Position numbers and translations under genes: made by a program. A DNA stretch of 50,093 bases from Anaerolineaceae bacterium. Lineage in GTDB: Bacteria > Chloroflexota > Anaerolineae > Anaerolineales > Anaerolineaceae. The notes under the pieces were generated by a model that saw only the letters and a list, made by a program, of their open reading frames with translations, made no database searches and was not told the origin of the DNA. Each line of letters begins with the position of its first letter. The first letter of the stretch is position 1. This document shows, piece after piece, positions 8,326-16,779 of this stretch. The stretch lies in NCBI GenBank assembly GCA_016927865.1, contig JAFGLU010000043.1, positions 1-50,093 on the forward strand. The letters are read 5' to 3'.

Positions 8326-9345
8326 TTAATTGACCGCCGCGGGAACGGCTTCGTCGATATCTACGCGGAACATGCCGGATTTGATTTCCTCTTCGCGGGC
8401 CTTGACGGCGTCTTTCAATTCAGCGGGGATTTTTGCATCTAAATTGTGGAAGGGAGCCAGGCTGGCGCCGCCCTTGCCCATCATGCTGAAATCTTTGAGG
8501 TCCTGGGCAGTGAAAGCGCCGGCAGCTACCTGGTTGATCAGGTAATTGACGGTGGGGTCCATGTTCCAAACCGCGCTGCTCACCACCAGGTCGGGGGCCA
8601 ATTCGTTTTGGTCGCTCATGTTGCCAAAGGCATACAAACCTTTTTCCTGGGCGGCTTCAATCACGCCGAAACGTTCGGCAAACAGGACGTCAGCTCCGCT
8701 GTCGATTTGCGCCAGGGCGGCTTCCTTGGCCTGAGCGGGGTCGAACCAGCTGTTAATGAAGGATACCAGGACGGTTGCCTCCGGGTTTGAGGCCTTGGCC
8801 CCAGCGATGAATGCGTTGACAATACGGTTGACTTCTGGCACGGGGTGCCCACCGACCACGCCGATGGTGTTGGTCTTGGTCAAGCCACCCGCCAGCATGC
8901 CGAGCAGGTAAGCGGGTTCGTGGATCCAGTTGTCAAAGACGGCAAAGTTGGGCTCGGTGGGGCCGAAACCCGAACCGAAAGCGAAGGCAATCTCGGGATA
9001 ATCGGCAGCCACGCGGCGCACTGCTTCTTCGTTGCCGAAGGCATCACCGACCACCAGGGCGGGTTTCTGCTGCTCGCACACTTCGCGCAGGACACGCTCC
9101 ATGTCGCCTGAGTAGCCGATATCCTCGGTGTAGGTGTATTCGATTTTGCCTTCATCCTGGGCTTTTTGCAGCGCTGAGTGGATCACACCATCCCAAGGTT
9201 CTTCGATGGGGGTGGCGAACGCGCCAAAGACTTTTAGCTTGCCGGTGTTGTCTTCCATGGGGGCAGATTCGGGCGCCGCGCATGAGGCTAACAGCAGGCT
9301 TAGGATGACCACCAGGGTCAGGGGGAACAGAGACTTTTTGAACAT
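8326..9345 (-). CDS. BMP-family substrate-binding lipoprotein of the nucleoside/nucleobase importer
   Basis: A 339-aa exported lipoprotein. It has a basic N-terminus, a hydrophobic core and the lipobox LLASC at about residue 22, followed by a BMP (PF02608-type) periplasmic-binding fold. Recognisable features are the ligand-pocket region VVGDAFGNEEA and the GVVGGHPVPEVNR stretch. I use the ATG at 9345, seven bases after AAAGGAG; the codon just before it is GTG. It lies in an operon with the ATPase, permeases and cytosine deaminase. BMP proteins bind purine or pyrimidine nucleosides, and a cytosine-related ligand is inferred from context only. Confidence 0.9.
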   Translation of the reverse strand: MFKKSLFPLTLVVILSLLLASCAAPESAPMEDNTGKLKVFGAFATPIEEPWDGVIHSALQKAQDEGKIEYTYTEDIGYSGDMERVLREVCEQQKPALVVGDAFGNEEAVRRVAADYPEIAFAFGSGFGPTEPNFAVFDNWIHEPAYLLGMLAGGLTKTNTIGVVGGHPVPEVNRIVNAFIAGAKASNPEATVLVSFINSWFDPAQAKEAALAQIDSGADVLFAERFGVIEAAQEKGLYAFGNMSDQNELAPDLVVSSAVWNMDPTVNYLINQVAAGAFTAQDLKDFSMMGKGGASLAPFHNLDAKIPAELKDAVKAREEEIKSGMFRVDIDEAVPAAVN

Positions 9346-9427
9346 CACACAACTCCTTTGGCTTGGAAATTAATGAATCGGCTTGGCAAATTTCTGTTTC
9401 ACCTCCTGGCTGTTTTTCCGTTTGGGG

Positions 9428-9871
9428 TCAATCGCCAATGTCTTCAGCCCATAAGTCTGGGTTCTTTTCGATGAATTCGCGCATCATCTTGATGCACTCA
9501 GCGTTGTGCAAATCGATGACGGTGACGCCATTTTCGCGCAACCATTCCACGCCGCCGGCGAAGTTGACCGACTCGCCAACCACGACCGTGCCAATGTTGA
9601 ACTGGCGGATTAGGCCGCTGCAGAACCAGCAGGGGGCCAGCGTGGTGACCATGATTTTGCTTTTATAACCCCGCTGGCGGCCGGCATTGCGGAAGGCATC
9701 TGTTTCGCCGTGGACGGTGGGGTCGTTCTGCTGGACGCGCCGGTTATGCCCTCGGCCCAAAATATTGCCGGACTCGTCGGCCAGGCAGGCGCCCACGGGG
9801 ACACCGCCTTCAGACAAGCCAACACGCGCTTCTTCAATAGCTATTTGAAGTAGTCTCTCATAATCGACCAT
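9428..9871 (-). CDS. Cytosine deaminase, yeast FCY1-like zinc type
   Basis: A 147-aa member of the cytidine deaminase-like fold. Zinc ligands are H54 in HGET, C81 and C84 in APCWFC, with E56 as the proton shuttle. Beyond these shared motifs, the segments GVPVGACL, LGRGHN, VVGESVNF and the C-terminal W-x-EDIG closely resemble fungal cytosine deaminase (cytosine to uracil plus ammonia). This differs from the larger amidohydrolase CodA of Escherichia coli. It heads the operon that continues into the BMP-type transporter, suggesting uptake followed by deamination for pyrimidine salvage. Guanine or related deaminases of the same fold are an alternative but fit the C-terminus less well. GGAGGA precedes the ATG. 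Confidence 0.85.
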   Translation of the reverse strand: MVDYERLLQIAIEEARVGLSEGGVPVGACLADESGNILGRGHNRRVQQNDPTVHGETDAFRNAGRQRGYKSKIMVTTLAPCWFCSGLIRQFNIGTVVVGESVNFAGGVEWLRENGVTVIDLHNAECIKMMREFIEKNPDLWAEDIGD

Positions 9872-9951
9872 ACGATCCTCCTGGCTCTTGGTTGGAAGCA
9901 GCGAGCGATGCGATTGGACAGTTCAGTTGTTTAGACCTTGTGGGTCGCTCA

Positions 9952-9980
9952 ATTGTAGAAGAGATGGGGGAGATGGTCAA
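9952..9980 (-). promoter_or_regulatory. Sigma70-type promoter of the cytosine deaminase operon
   Basis: On the minus strand TTGACC (9975-9980) and TACAAT (9952-9957) are separated by 17 bases. The predicted start is about 75 bases before the deaminase ATG. No known purine riboswitch signature is visible in the leader. Confidence 0.6.
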
Positions 9981-10077
9981 GGGGGGAAAATCGCTTGACG
10001 ATGACCCAAACGGGGAATTTTTGCTCGACACGCACACATCCGAAATCTGGGAACTTTTCTTAACTTCGGTGAGTAGG

Positions 10078-10116
10078 GAAAAAGTTGCCGCCCCGAGGGG
10101 GGACTCTCGGGACGGC
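10078..10116 (-). terminator. Rho-independent terminator after the small membrane protein gene
   Basis: On the minus strand an 11-bp GC-rich stem (GCCGTCCCGAG with its partner, one G-T pair) and an 8-base loop are followed by AACTTTTTCCC. It lies between the small membrane protein gene and the cytosine deaminase promoter. A second 10-bp stem at 10168-10207 (arm GCGTTCCTTG) lies directly behind the gene. Bases 9872-10213 hold these signals and no supported gene. Confidence 0.65.
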
Positions 10117-10213
10117 GGATGTTGGCGTAATTGGCTGCCGCTGCCCATGTTTCCAGGGGCAGAAAGCAGTGCGTTCCTTGCCATCCCGTGGGACAACAAG
10201 GAACGCTTTACCG

Positions 10214-10435
10214 TTAAAAGAGGCTGCGGATTACCAGCATAAACCCGAAGATCAGCAGCGGCACTCCGACGATCAGGCCCACGATGGTCAGGCTTAATAC
10301 CACCCCTACAATCATCAAGACCAGGCCGAGGACAGCCCCCACAATTCGGCCGGTGAACGCGATGATGCCTACCACCAGTTTCCAGATCGCCCAGAAGGGC
10401 CACAGATACCACGGGACGGGTTTCTTTTCTTTCAT
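10214..10435 (-). CDS. Small two-helix membrane protein, unknown function
   Basis: A 73-aa protein with a charged N-terminus (MKEKKPVPWY) and two long glycine- and valine-rich hydrophobic stretches, so probably a helical hairpin in the membrane. I chose the ATG at 10435 because GGAGG stands 8 bases before it; the longer reading frame upstream has no ribosome site. It ends in a terminator and stands alone. I do not recognise a named family. Confidence 0.7.
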   Translation of the reverse strand: MKEKKPVPWYLWPFWAIWKLVVGIIAFTGRIVGAVLGLVLMIVGVVLSLTIVGLIVGVPLLIFGFMLVIRSLF

Positions 10436-10492
10436 TTCCTTACCTCCATACACATATACGCTGAAGGAGTGAAAAAGTTTCAAGGATTGATC

Positions 10493-10522
10493 CGCGAATT
10501 CACGCGAATAAACGCGAATGAA
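10493..10522. repeat. CGCGAAT motif repeated three times at 10-bp spacing
   Basis: CGCGAAT recurs three times with 10-base spacing upstream of the small membrane protein gene. It resembles short dispersed intergenic repeats found in many bacteria; a binding-site role is possible because the spacing equals about one helical turn. The surrounding intergenic region 10436-10946 also holds the hairpin at 10637-10701 and the lacI promoter. Confidence 0.5.
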
Positions 10523-10636
10523 GAGAAGCGATATGCTCCACGAAGGGAAGAAAAGAGGAATGTCTTGTAGGTGAGCAGCGGTGGACGAAGGCAAGGCGGT
10601 CGTTCAGGGCCAAGCTGCGCCCGGTCTCGGTTCATT

Positions 10637-10701
10637 GTAGCGCGGGTTCCTTACCCGCGAATAGTGAATTTGGCAGACCGCGGGTAAGAAACCCGCGCTA
10701 C
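10637..10701. repeat. Inverted repeat with 23-bp arms
   Basis: Arms at 10637-10659 and 10679-10701 (GTAGCGCGGGTT...) match at 22 of 23 positions around a 19-base loop. It lies between the divergent small membrane protein and lacI genes. No T-run is present, so it is more likely a dispersed palindromic repeat than a terminator. Confidence 0.75.
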
Positions 10702-10799
10702 GAAGAGAACTGGTTTCACCCACAAATAGGTGAAGAGCGCGAGCCAAAGATTTCAAAAGAAGATGAGGGAAAATTACCAGATTGCAGCCGTTTCTTCGC

Positions 10800-10829
10800 T
10801 TGACTCTGCGCTGCGATTCGTGCTAGTAT
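10800..10829 (+). promoter_or_regulatory. Sigma70-type promoter of lacI and the arabinose operon
   Basis: TTGACT (10800-10805) and TAGTAT (10824-10829) with an 18-base spacer. The predicted start near 10836 places the operator at 10841-10856 just inside the transcript. Confidence 0.6.
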
Positions 10830-10840
10830 ATGAATGTCTC

Positions 10841-10856
10841 CCGTGAACGATAACGG
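10841..10856. promoter_or_regulatory. Candidate LacI-family operator
   Basis: CCGTGAACGATAACGG is an imperfect 16-bp palindrome (5 of 7 arm positions match) centred on CG, the layout typical of LacI-family operators. It lies directly after the predicted transcription start, where a bound repressor would block transcription. Autoregulation by the next gene is inferred. Confidence 0.5.
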
Positions 10857-10946
10857 TAATAATTCCATAGCTACTTGCTAGAGGTGAAAGAAGCCCAAAT
10901 TTCCTTCATACTCTGAGCCCCAATACATCCTCCCGAAAGGATGAGC

Positions 10947-11984
10947 ATGGCACACAAACGCAGTGTAACAATCCGTGAGGTGGCAAAGGCGGCATGCGTC
11001 TCGGCACAAACCGTTTCGCGCGTCATCAACGACCGCCCAGACGTGGCAGACGATACCCGCCAGCGTGTTCAGGATATTATCGCCGAGTTGGGTTATTCGC
11101 CGAATGCGCTGGCGCGCAGCCTGATTCAAGGTCGCACCAACACGTTGGGCGTGGTGGGTTATGGTTTGAGCTACTACGGCCCTTCGCGCACCCTGACGGG
11201 TATCGAGCGGCAGTGCAACGAACTGGGTTACTCGATGCTGCTTAGTTTGATGCGCGAACCGGATGCTGGGGCAGGGGTAGAACTTCTCAATGGGCTGCTG
11301 GAGCGCAAGGTGGACGGCGTCATTTGGGCAGTGCCAGAAATCGGCGAGCACCGCGCGGCGCTGGTTGAGCATGTTCGTTCGTCCGGGGTGCCGGTGGTAT
11401 TCATTAATATGCAGCCAACCCCCGACCTGTCTGTGGTTTCGATCGATAATTATACCGGTGGGAAACAAGCCGCGCTGCACCTTTTATCTCGTGGTTACCG
11501 CAAGGTGGGTGTCATCACAGGGCCAGGAGATTGGTGGGAAGCCGGCAGGCGTATGGAGGGCTGGCGCAGCGCCATGCTGGAGTCGGGACACGTCACAGAA
11601 GCCGAACTGGAAACCTTGCAGGAAGAGGGCGATTGGTATCCTTCTGGTGGAGAGGCCGGCCTGGAAAACCTGTTGGCCCGCGTTCCCGACCTGGAAGCGG
11701 TGTTTGCTTGCAACGACCCGATGGCTTTGGGGGCGCTGCAGGCGGCGCGCAGGTTGGGCAGGCGCGTGCCCGAAGACCTGGCGGTGGTAGGCTTTGATGA
11801 TGTGCCTGAGGCGCGCTATTTCTATCCTGCGCTTTCCACCATGCGCCAGCCGTTGACCGAGATGGGTTCGCAAGCTGTGCGCATGCTGCACCGGCTGCTG
11901 ACCCTGCGCGACAGCGACGCTGACCGCCCGGAGCAAATCTGGCTTCAGCCGGAATTGGTTGTGCGCAGTAGTTCGACCCGTTAG
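10947..11984 (+). CDS. LacI-family transcriptional repressor
   Basis: A 345-aa regulator, standard family length. The N-terminal helix-turn-helix reads TIREVAKAACVSAQTVSRV, followed by the hinge region with ALARSL. A periplasmic-binding-like sugar domain extends to the C-terminus (VFACNDPMALGAL, VVGFDDVPEA). I chose the ATG at 10947, five bases after AAAGGA, over the one at 10941 that abuts the ribosome site. It heads the sugar operon and has a palindromic operator in its own leader. It most likely represses the isomerase-araB-araD genes until a pentose or a derivative binds. The effector is inferred from the neighbours. Confidence 0.9.
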   Translation: MAHKRSVTIREVAKAACVSAQTVSRVINDRPDVADDTRQRVQDIIAELGYSPNALARSLIQGRTNTLGVVGYGLSYYGPSRTLTGIERQCNELGYSMLLSLMREPDAGAGVELLNGLLERKVDGVIWAVPEIGEHRAALVEHVRSSGVPVVFINMQPTPDLSVVSIDNYTGGKQAALHLLSRGYRKVGVITGPGDWWEAGRRMEGWRSAMLESGHVTEAELETLQEEGDWYPSGGEAGLENLLARVPDLEAVFACNDPMALGALQAARRLGRRVPEDLAVVGFDDVPEARYFYPALSTMRQPLTEMGSQAVRMLHRLLTLRDSDADRPEQIWLQPELVVRSSSTR

Positions 11985-12057
11985 GTATACACTGTCCGGC
12001 GGTTTGAGCAGGGCAGATGAAAAAAACCAAGATGACCATGACGACAAGGAGACCCAA

Positions 12058-13491
12058 ATGAAACCCGTGACTTTAGGCGTGATTGTTGGCAACCGTGGAT
12101 TCTTCCCGGCGCATTTGTGCAAAACCGGCCGCGAGACCATTCTCAAGGTGCTGGCAGCGGAAGGAATCAAGGCGGTGATTGTTGATGAAAACATCAACGA
12201 CAAATCTGGCAGCCTGGAGAGCTTAAACGATGCTCACCAGTGTGCAGACCTGTTCCGCAAGCACTCCAGCGAGATCGATGGTATTTTGATTACGCTGCCC
12301 AACTTTGGTGACGAGCGCGCCATCTCTAATGCCATTCGCTGGTCTGGGTTGAACGTGCCGGTGTTGGTGCAGGCTTTCCCCGATGACATGACGAAGATGT
12401 CCATCACCGACCGGCGCGATTCGTTCTGCGGGAAGATGTCTTGCTGCAACAACCTGACTCAATATGGCATCAGCTATACCCTGACCAGCCTGCACACCGT
12501 GGACCCGGAGAGTGAAAGCTTCAAGGCCGACCTGCGCAACTTTGTGGCGACCTGCCGCGTGGTGAGCGGGCTGCGCAATGCGCGCTTTGGGGCCATTGGC
12601 GCGCGCCCGGCGCCCTTCAACACCGTACGCTACAGCGAGAAGCTGCTCGAGCGCACCGGCATCAGCGTGGAGACTTTTGACCTGTCGGAGCTGTTTGGCA
12701 GTGCCGGGCGAATCAAGGCGGATGATCCCAAGTTGAAGGCCAAGCTGGAGGAAATGCAGGCTTACGTGCCCACCAAGGGCGTGCCGGGTGAAGCCATGAC
12801 GCGCATGGCCAAGCTGGGCGTGGTCATTGATACCTGGGTGGAAGAAAAGCAGCTTTCGGGTACGGCTTTGCAGTGCTGGACGGCGATGGAAGAGTTCTAC
12901 GGCGTGGTGCCTTGCACGATAATGAGCATGATGAGCAATAAGCTGATTCCTTCGGCTTGTGAGACCGACATCACCGGCCTGGTGGGCATGGCAGCGATGG
13001 CCTTTGCTTCTGGAAAACCTTCGGCGCTGGTGGATTGGAATAACAATTACGGTGAGGACCCGAACAAAGCGGTGATCTTCCACTGCTCCAATTTGCCCAA
13101 GGATTTGTTTGTACAGTCCAGCATTTCGGTGGAAGGCGCGCCAAAGATGGACTATCAGGAAATTATCGCCGGGACAGTGGGCAAGAACAACACGTTTGGT
13201 ACGATTGTCGGTCGCTTGCAGGCCGTGCCAATCAGCTACTGCCGCGTGGCTACCGACGACTTGAACGCCGACATCTCGGTTTACCTGGGCGAGGGCGAAC
13301 TGACCGACGACACTTTGAAGACCTTTGGCGGCTACGGCGTGATACACATTCCCGAGATGCAGAACCTGCTGTCCTACATTTGCGAGAACGGCTTTGAGCA
13401 TCATGTGGCCATCAACCCGTCCAAGGTGGCGGGCGTGGTGGATGAAGCTATGAGCAAGTACATGGGCTGGAGCGTGTACCGGCATAGCTAG
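12058..13491 (+). CDS. L-fucose/L-arabinose isomerase-family protein
   Basis: A 477-aa sugar isomerase of the FucI-like family (COG2407-type), behind AAGGAG. Probable metal ligands are E302 (SACETDIT), D326 (LVDWNN) and H448 or H449 (HHVAINPSK). The Glu-Asp spacing of 24 residues equals that of E337 and D361 in Escherichia coli FucI. The next genes are ribulokinase and ribulose-phosphate 4-epimerase, so this enzyme probably converts L-arabinose to L-ribulose in place of a classical AraA. That is inference from context: the protein is shorter than FucI (about 590 aa) and its substrate is not proven. It could act on another aldose. Confidence 0.8.
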   Translation: MKPVTLGVIVGNRGFFPAHLCKTGRETILKVLAAEGIKAVIVDENINDKSGSLESLNDAHQCADLFRKHSSEIDGILITLPNFGDERAISNAIRWSGLNVPVLVQAFPDDMTKMSITDRRDSFCGKMSCCNNLTQYGISYTLTSLHTVDPESESFKADLRNFVATCRVVSGLRNARFGAIGARPAPFNTVRYSEKLLERTGISVETFDLSELFGSAGRIKADDPKLKAKLEEMQAYVPTKGVPGEAMTRMAKLGVVIDTWVEEKQLSGTALQCWTAMEEFYGVVPCTIMSMMSNKLIPSACETDITGLVGMAAMAFASGKPSALVDWNNNYGEDPNKAVIFHCSNLPKDLFVQSSISVEGAPKMDYQEIIAGTVGKNNTFGTIVGRLQAVPISYCRVATDDLNADISVYLGEGELTDDTLKTFGGYGVIHIPEMQNLLSYICENGFEHHVAINPSKVAGVVDEAMSKYMGWSVYRHS

Positions 13492-13499
13492 GAAAAAGC

Positions 13500-13600
13500 T
13501 GGAAGCCATATGCCGTCAGCAAGAAAGCTATCAGCCGTTAGCCGTCAGCTATTAGCCAGAAAAAAGCAGGGTTGGTGGCTGACGGAAGCGGATGGATGGT
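13500..13600. repeat. Degenerate AGCCGTCAGCTAT-type repeats between isomerase and araB
   Basis: The 147-base gap contains variants of GCTATCAGCCGTTAGCC and GCCGTCAGCTATTAGCC, and a later GGCTGACGG that can pair with CCGTCAGC. It resembles dispersed intergenic repeats. It may fold in the mRNA between the two genes. No gene is present. Confidence 0.5.
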
Positions 13601-13638
13601 GCGTATAGATTTAAAAAAGAGATTCAGAAGAGGTACGT

Positions 13639-15318
13639 ATGACTTCTAAGAAATATGCGATTGGTGTGGATTTTGGCACCGAATCGGGGCGGGCGGTGCT
13701 GGTGGATGTATCCAACGGGGCTGAAATTGCCACCGCGGTGCACCCCTATGGCAACGGCGTGATCGATGAGCGCCTGCCCGGCACCGATATCCGCCTGGAA
13801 CCGGATTGGGCTTTGCAAGACCCCAACGATTACATCGAGGTGTTTAAGCGCACGATTCCGGCGGTGCTGCAGCAAAGCGGGGTGAATCCTGCCGATGTGA
13901 TTGGGGTGGGCGTGGATTTCACCGCCTGCACCATGCTGCCGACTCTTAAAGACGGCATGCCGCTGTGCTTTTTGCTGCAATACCGCGAGCGGCCCCATGC
14001 CTGGATTAAGTTGTGGAAGCATCACGCGGCACAGCCGGAAGCCAATAAGCTGAACGCGATTGCCCGAGAGAAGGGCTTCGACTTTTTGGACCGCTACGGC
14101 GGCAAAATCAGCTCGGAGTGGTTTTTCCCCAAGGTGTGGCAGATTTTGGACGAAGATCCCGAAATCTACGCGGCGGCTGAGCGCTTTTTGGAGGCGGCCG
14201 ACTGGGTGGTGTGGCAGTTGACGGGGGAAGAGAAGCGCAATTCCTGCACGGCGGGCTACAAGGCCATTTGGTCGAAGGCAGAGGGCTTCCCGGCCAAGGA
14301 GTTCTTCCGGGCGCTGGACCCGCGCATGGAAAACATCGTCGATGAAAAGATGACTCGCACCATCGTCTCGCTGGGCGAGAAAGCGGGCGGCCTGACCGCG
14401 CAGGCGGCGGGTTGGACCGGGTTGAAAGAAGGCACAGCGGTGGCGGTGGCCAACGTAGACGCGCACGTCTCGGTTCCGGCAGCCACGGTGGTGGACACCG
14501 GCAAGATGGTGATGATCATGGGCACTTCCATTTGCCACATGGTGCTGGGCAAAGAGGCCAAGATTGTGCCCGGCATGTGCGGCTACACCGAAGACGGCAT
14601 CATCCCCGGTTTCATCGGTTATGAAGCGGGGCAGTCCTGCGTGGGCGATCACTTCGCCTGGTTCGTTGAGAACTGCGTGCCCGAGGCGTACCAGCAGCAA
14701 GCCAAAGCCCGCGGTGTAGATATTCACCAGTTGCTGGAAGAGAAGGCCGCTGCGCTCAAGGTGGGGGAGAGCGGGCTGTTGGCGCTGGATTGGTGGAACG
14801 GCAACCGCTCGGTGCTGGTGGATGTGGACCTGACCGGCATGATGTTGGGCATGACGTTATTGACCAAGCCCGAGGAAATGTACCGGGCTTTGATCGAGGC
14901 TACGGCTTACGGCACGCGGGTGATCATCGAAGCCTTTGAAAACAACGGCGTGCCGGTGGATCAACTGTATGCGACGGGCGGTTTGCCGGACAAGAACCGT
15001 CTGCTCATGCAGATCTATGCTGATGTGACCGGGCGCGAGATCCGCGTGCCGGCGGCCAAGCAGACCCCGGCGGTGGGCTCGGCCATGTTCGGCGCGGTGG
15101 CAGCCGGCGCAGCGGCGGGTGGCTATGACTCGATCTACGATGCGAGCTTGAAGATGGCCCACCTGCGCGAGGACGTGTACCGGCCCATTCCTGAGAACCA
15201 GGCGGTGTATGAGCGCCTGTTCCAGGAGTACGTGCTGCTGCATGACTACTTCGGGCGCGGGCCGAACGATGTGATGAAGCGCCTCAAAGCGCTCAAGGTT
15301 GAGGTGTTGGAGAAATGA
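13639..15318 (+). CDS. araB: Ribulokinase (FGGY family)
   Basis: A 559-aa FGGY kinase, matching AraB length. The N-terminal phosphate-binding motif is [14 protein letters not shown]. AraB-type features include [31 protein letters not shown] and [10 protein letters not shown], with ATGGLPDKN in the C-terminal domain. The enzyme phosphorylates L-ribulose (and often D-ribulose) with ATP to ribulose 5-phosphate in the cytoplasm. AGAGG precedes the ATG. It lies between the isomerase and AraD, supporting a pentose pathway ending in D-xylulose 5-phosphate. Confidence 0.93.
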   Translation: MTSKKYAIGVDFGTESGRAVLVDVSNGAEIATAVHPYGNGVIDERLPGTDIRLEPDWALQDPNDYIEVFKRTIPAVLQQSGVNPADVIGVGVDFTACTMLPTLKDGMPLCFLLQYRERPHAWIKLWKHHAAQPEANKLNAIAREKGFDFLDRYGGKISSEWFFPKVWQILDEDPEIYAAAERFLEAADWVVWQLTGEEKRNSCTAGYKAIWSKAEGFPAKEFFRALDPRMENIVDEKMTRTIVSLGEKAGGLTAQAAGWTGLKEGTAVAVANVDAHVSVPAATVVDTGKMVMIMGTSICHMVLGKEAKIVPGMCGYTEDGIIPGFIGYEAGQSCVGDHFAWFVENCVPEAYQQQAKARGVDIHQLLEEKAAALKVGESGLLALDWWNGNRSVLVDVDLTGMMLGMTLLTKPEEMYRALIEATAYGTRVIIEAFENNGVPVDQLYATGGLPDKNRLLMQIYADVTGREIRVPAAKQTPAVGSAMFGAVAAGAAAGGYDSIYDASLKMAHLREDVYRPIPENQAVYERLFQEYVLLHDYFGRGPNDVMKRLKALKVEVLEK

Positions 15319-15329
15319 TCCCCTCGCGA

Positions 15330-15362
15330 CCTCCCCCAACGTCAAAACGGCGTTGGGGGAGG
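15330..15362 (+). promoter_or_regulatory. Intercistronic hairpin between araB and araD
   Basis: A perfect 12-bp GC-rich stem (CCTCCCCCAACG) with a 9-base loop fills most of the 60-base gap. There is no T-run, so it is more likely an mRNA-stabilising or processing element than a terminator. Confidence 0.6.
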
Positions 15363-15378
15363 AGGGAGAAAAGAGGAA

Positions 15379-16029
15379 ATGAGTATGTTGCTAGAATCGA
15401 TCCGACACGAATTAGTGAAGCTGCACCTGGTGCTGCCACAAAGTAACCTGGTGACCTGGACCAGCGGGAACGTGAGCATCCGTGACAAAGAAAGCGGCTT
15501 GGTGGTGATTAAACCATCGGGGATTATGTATGAAGATTTGCGCGCCGAGCACTTTGTGGTGTTGGACGTGAACGGCAAGGTGGTGGAGGGCTCGCTGAAG
15601 CCTTCGTCGGATACAGCCAGTCACCTGTATATTTACCGCCACCGCCCGGACGTGTTCGGCGTGGTACATACCCATTCAGCCTATGCCACGGCCTTTGCGG
15701 CCAATGGCATGTCGATCCCCGTGTATTTGACTGCCCAGGCCGACGAGTTTGGCGGGCCGGTGCCTTGTGCGGGGTTTGGCCTCATCGGCGGCGAGGATAT
15801 TGGCAAGCTGGTGGTGGAAAATATCGGTTCCAGCCCGGCTTGTTTGCTCAAGAACCACGGCGTGTTCACCATTGGCCCCAGCGGCAAAGGCGCGGTGAAG
15901 GCGGCGGTGATGGTGGAAGACGTGGCGCGGACGGTGTGGCTGGCGCGGCAGTTGGGGCAGCCGGAAGAAATACCGGCGGACATGGTCGAGAAGCTGCACC
16001 ACCGCTACACTCACGAATACGGGCAGTAA
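15379..16029 (+). CDS. araD: L-ribulose-5-phosphate 4-epimerase
   Basis: A 216-aa class II aldolase/adducin-fold enzyme. Zinc ligands H97 and H99 are in VVHTHSAYAT and H160 is in LLKNHGVF. The serine/threonine phosphate-binding segment is KPSSDTASH, and the C-terminus ends in YGQ as in Escherichia coli AraD (231 aa). It interconverts L-ribulose 5-phosphate and D-xylulose 5-phosphate, feeding the pentose phosphate pathway. AAGAGG precedes the ATG. Fuculose-phosphate aldolases share the fold, but the preceding AraB and the YGQ end favour the epimerase. Confidence 0.88.
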   Translation: MSMLLESIRHELVKLHLVLPQSNLVTWTSGNVSIRDKESGLVVIKPSGIMYEDLRAEHFVVLDVNGKVVEGSLKPSSDTASHLYIYRHRPDVFGVVHTHSAYATAFAANGMSIPVYLTAQADEFGGPVPCAGFGLIGGEDIGKLVVENIGSSPACLLKNHGVFTIGPSGKGAVKAAVMVEDVARTVWLARQLGQPEEIPADMVEKLHHRYTHEYGQ

Positions 16030-16036
16030 TGCACGT

Positions 16037-16779
16037 ATGACCGCAGCGCAGTTGGTCTCTGATCTGCTGGCGTTGGGCGTGCGACCAGGGGGCGTGCTGC
16101 TGGTGCATTCCTCGCTGCGCTCGCTGGGACCTGTGGATGGCGGCGCGGAAGCGGTGGTGAAAGGGCTGCTGGAGGCTTTGGGCGCGCGAGGTACGCTGTT
16201 ATGCCTGCGCTGAGCTATGAATCGGTTGGCGCGCACAACCCGCTCTTCGATGTGGCGCGCACGCCTTCTTGCGTGGGGGCGCTGCCGGAGTACTTCCGCG
16301 CGCGGCCCGGCACACGTCGTTCGGTTCACCCCACCCATTCGGTGAGCGGGACAGGCCGCCTGGCGGCAGAGTTGTTGAGCGGGCAGGAGAAAGATACTAC
16401 GCCCTGTGGGGCGTACTCCCCATTTGCGCGGCTGCCGCAGGTTGATGGGCAAATCCTGTTTCTGGGATGCGGGCTGCGGCCCAATACCAGTATGCACGCG
16501 GTGGAGGAGCGGGTCGAGCCGCCGTACCTGTTTGCCAAGACGGTGGATTACCAGATCTTCCTGCCGGATGGCAGTGAGATGAGGATGATCGTGCGCAGCC
16601 ACAACTTCAAAGGATGGGTGCAGCGTTATGACCGTCTGGAGGGGGCGATGAGCCAGGGGTTGACCCGAGGGCGTGTGCTGCAAGCGCAGTGTTCCCTGGT
16701 GGAAAGCGCGCAGATGTGGCCGGCGGCGCTGGCTGCACTGCACAAGGATCCGTTGTTTTTTGTGGAGCCAAGACTATGA
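16037..16779 (+). pseudogene. AAC(3)-family N-acetyltransferase, interrupted by a frameshift
   Basis: Two frames together encode an aminoglycoside 3-N-acetyltransferase-like protein of about 247 aa. The first part (from ATG 16037) contains VRPGGVLLVHSSLRSLG and ends GTLL before running to a stop near 16211. The second part opens at ATG 16201 with MPALSYESVG and continues through HPTHSVSG to 16779. Family members read GTLxMP without a break, so one base appears to be missing at about 16199-16202. No slippery heptamer is visible. It may be a real mutation or an assembly error. Chromosomal members of this family (YokD-like) often have no resistance role. The 3' end overlaps the DUF4434 gene by ATGA. 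Confidence 0.75.

Noticed and set aside
9872..9990. Purine or pyrimidine riboswitch in the deaminase leader
   Set aside because: The conserved loop motifs of purine aptamers are not present in this leader of about 75 bases.
9892..10242. Plus-strand open frame upstream of the cytosine deaminase
   Set aside because: It covers the deaminase promoter and a terminator on the opposite strand, has no family motif, and starts without a ribosome site.
16195..16205. Programmed -1 frameshift in the AAC(3)-like gene
   Set aside because: No slippery X-XXY-YYZ heptamer and no evident stimulatory structure; a mutation or an assembly error is simpler.
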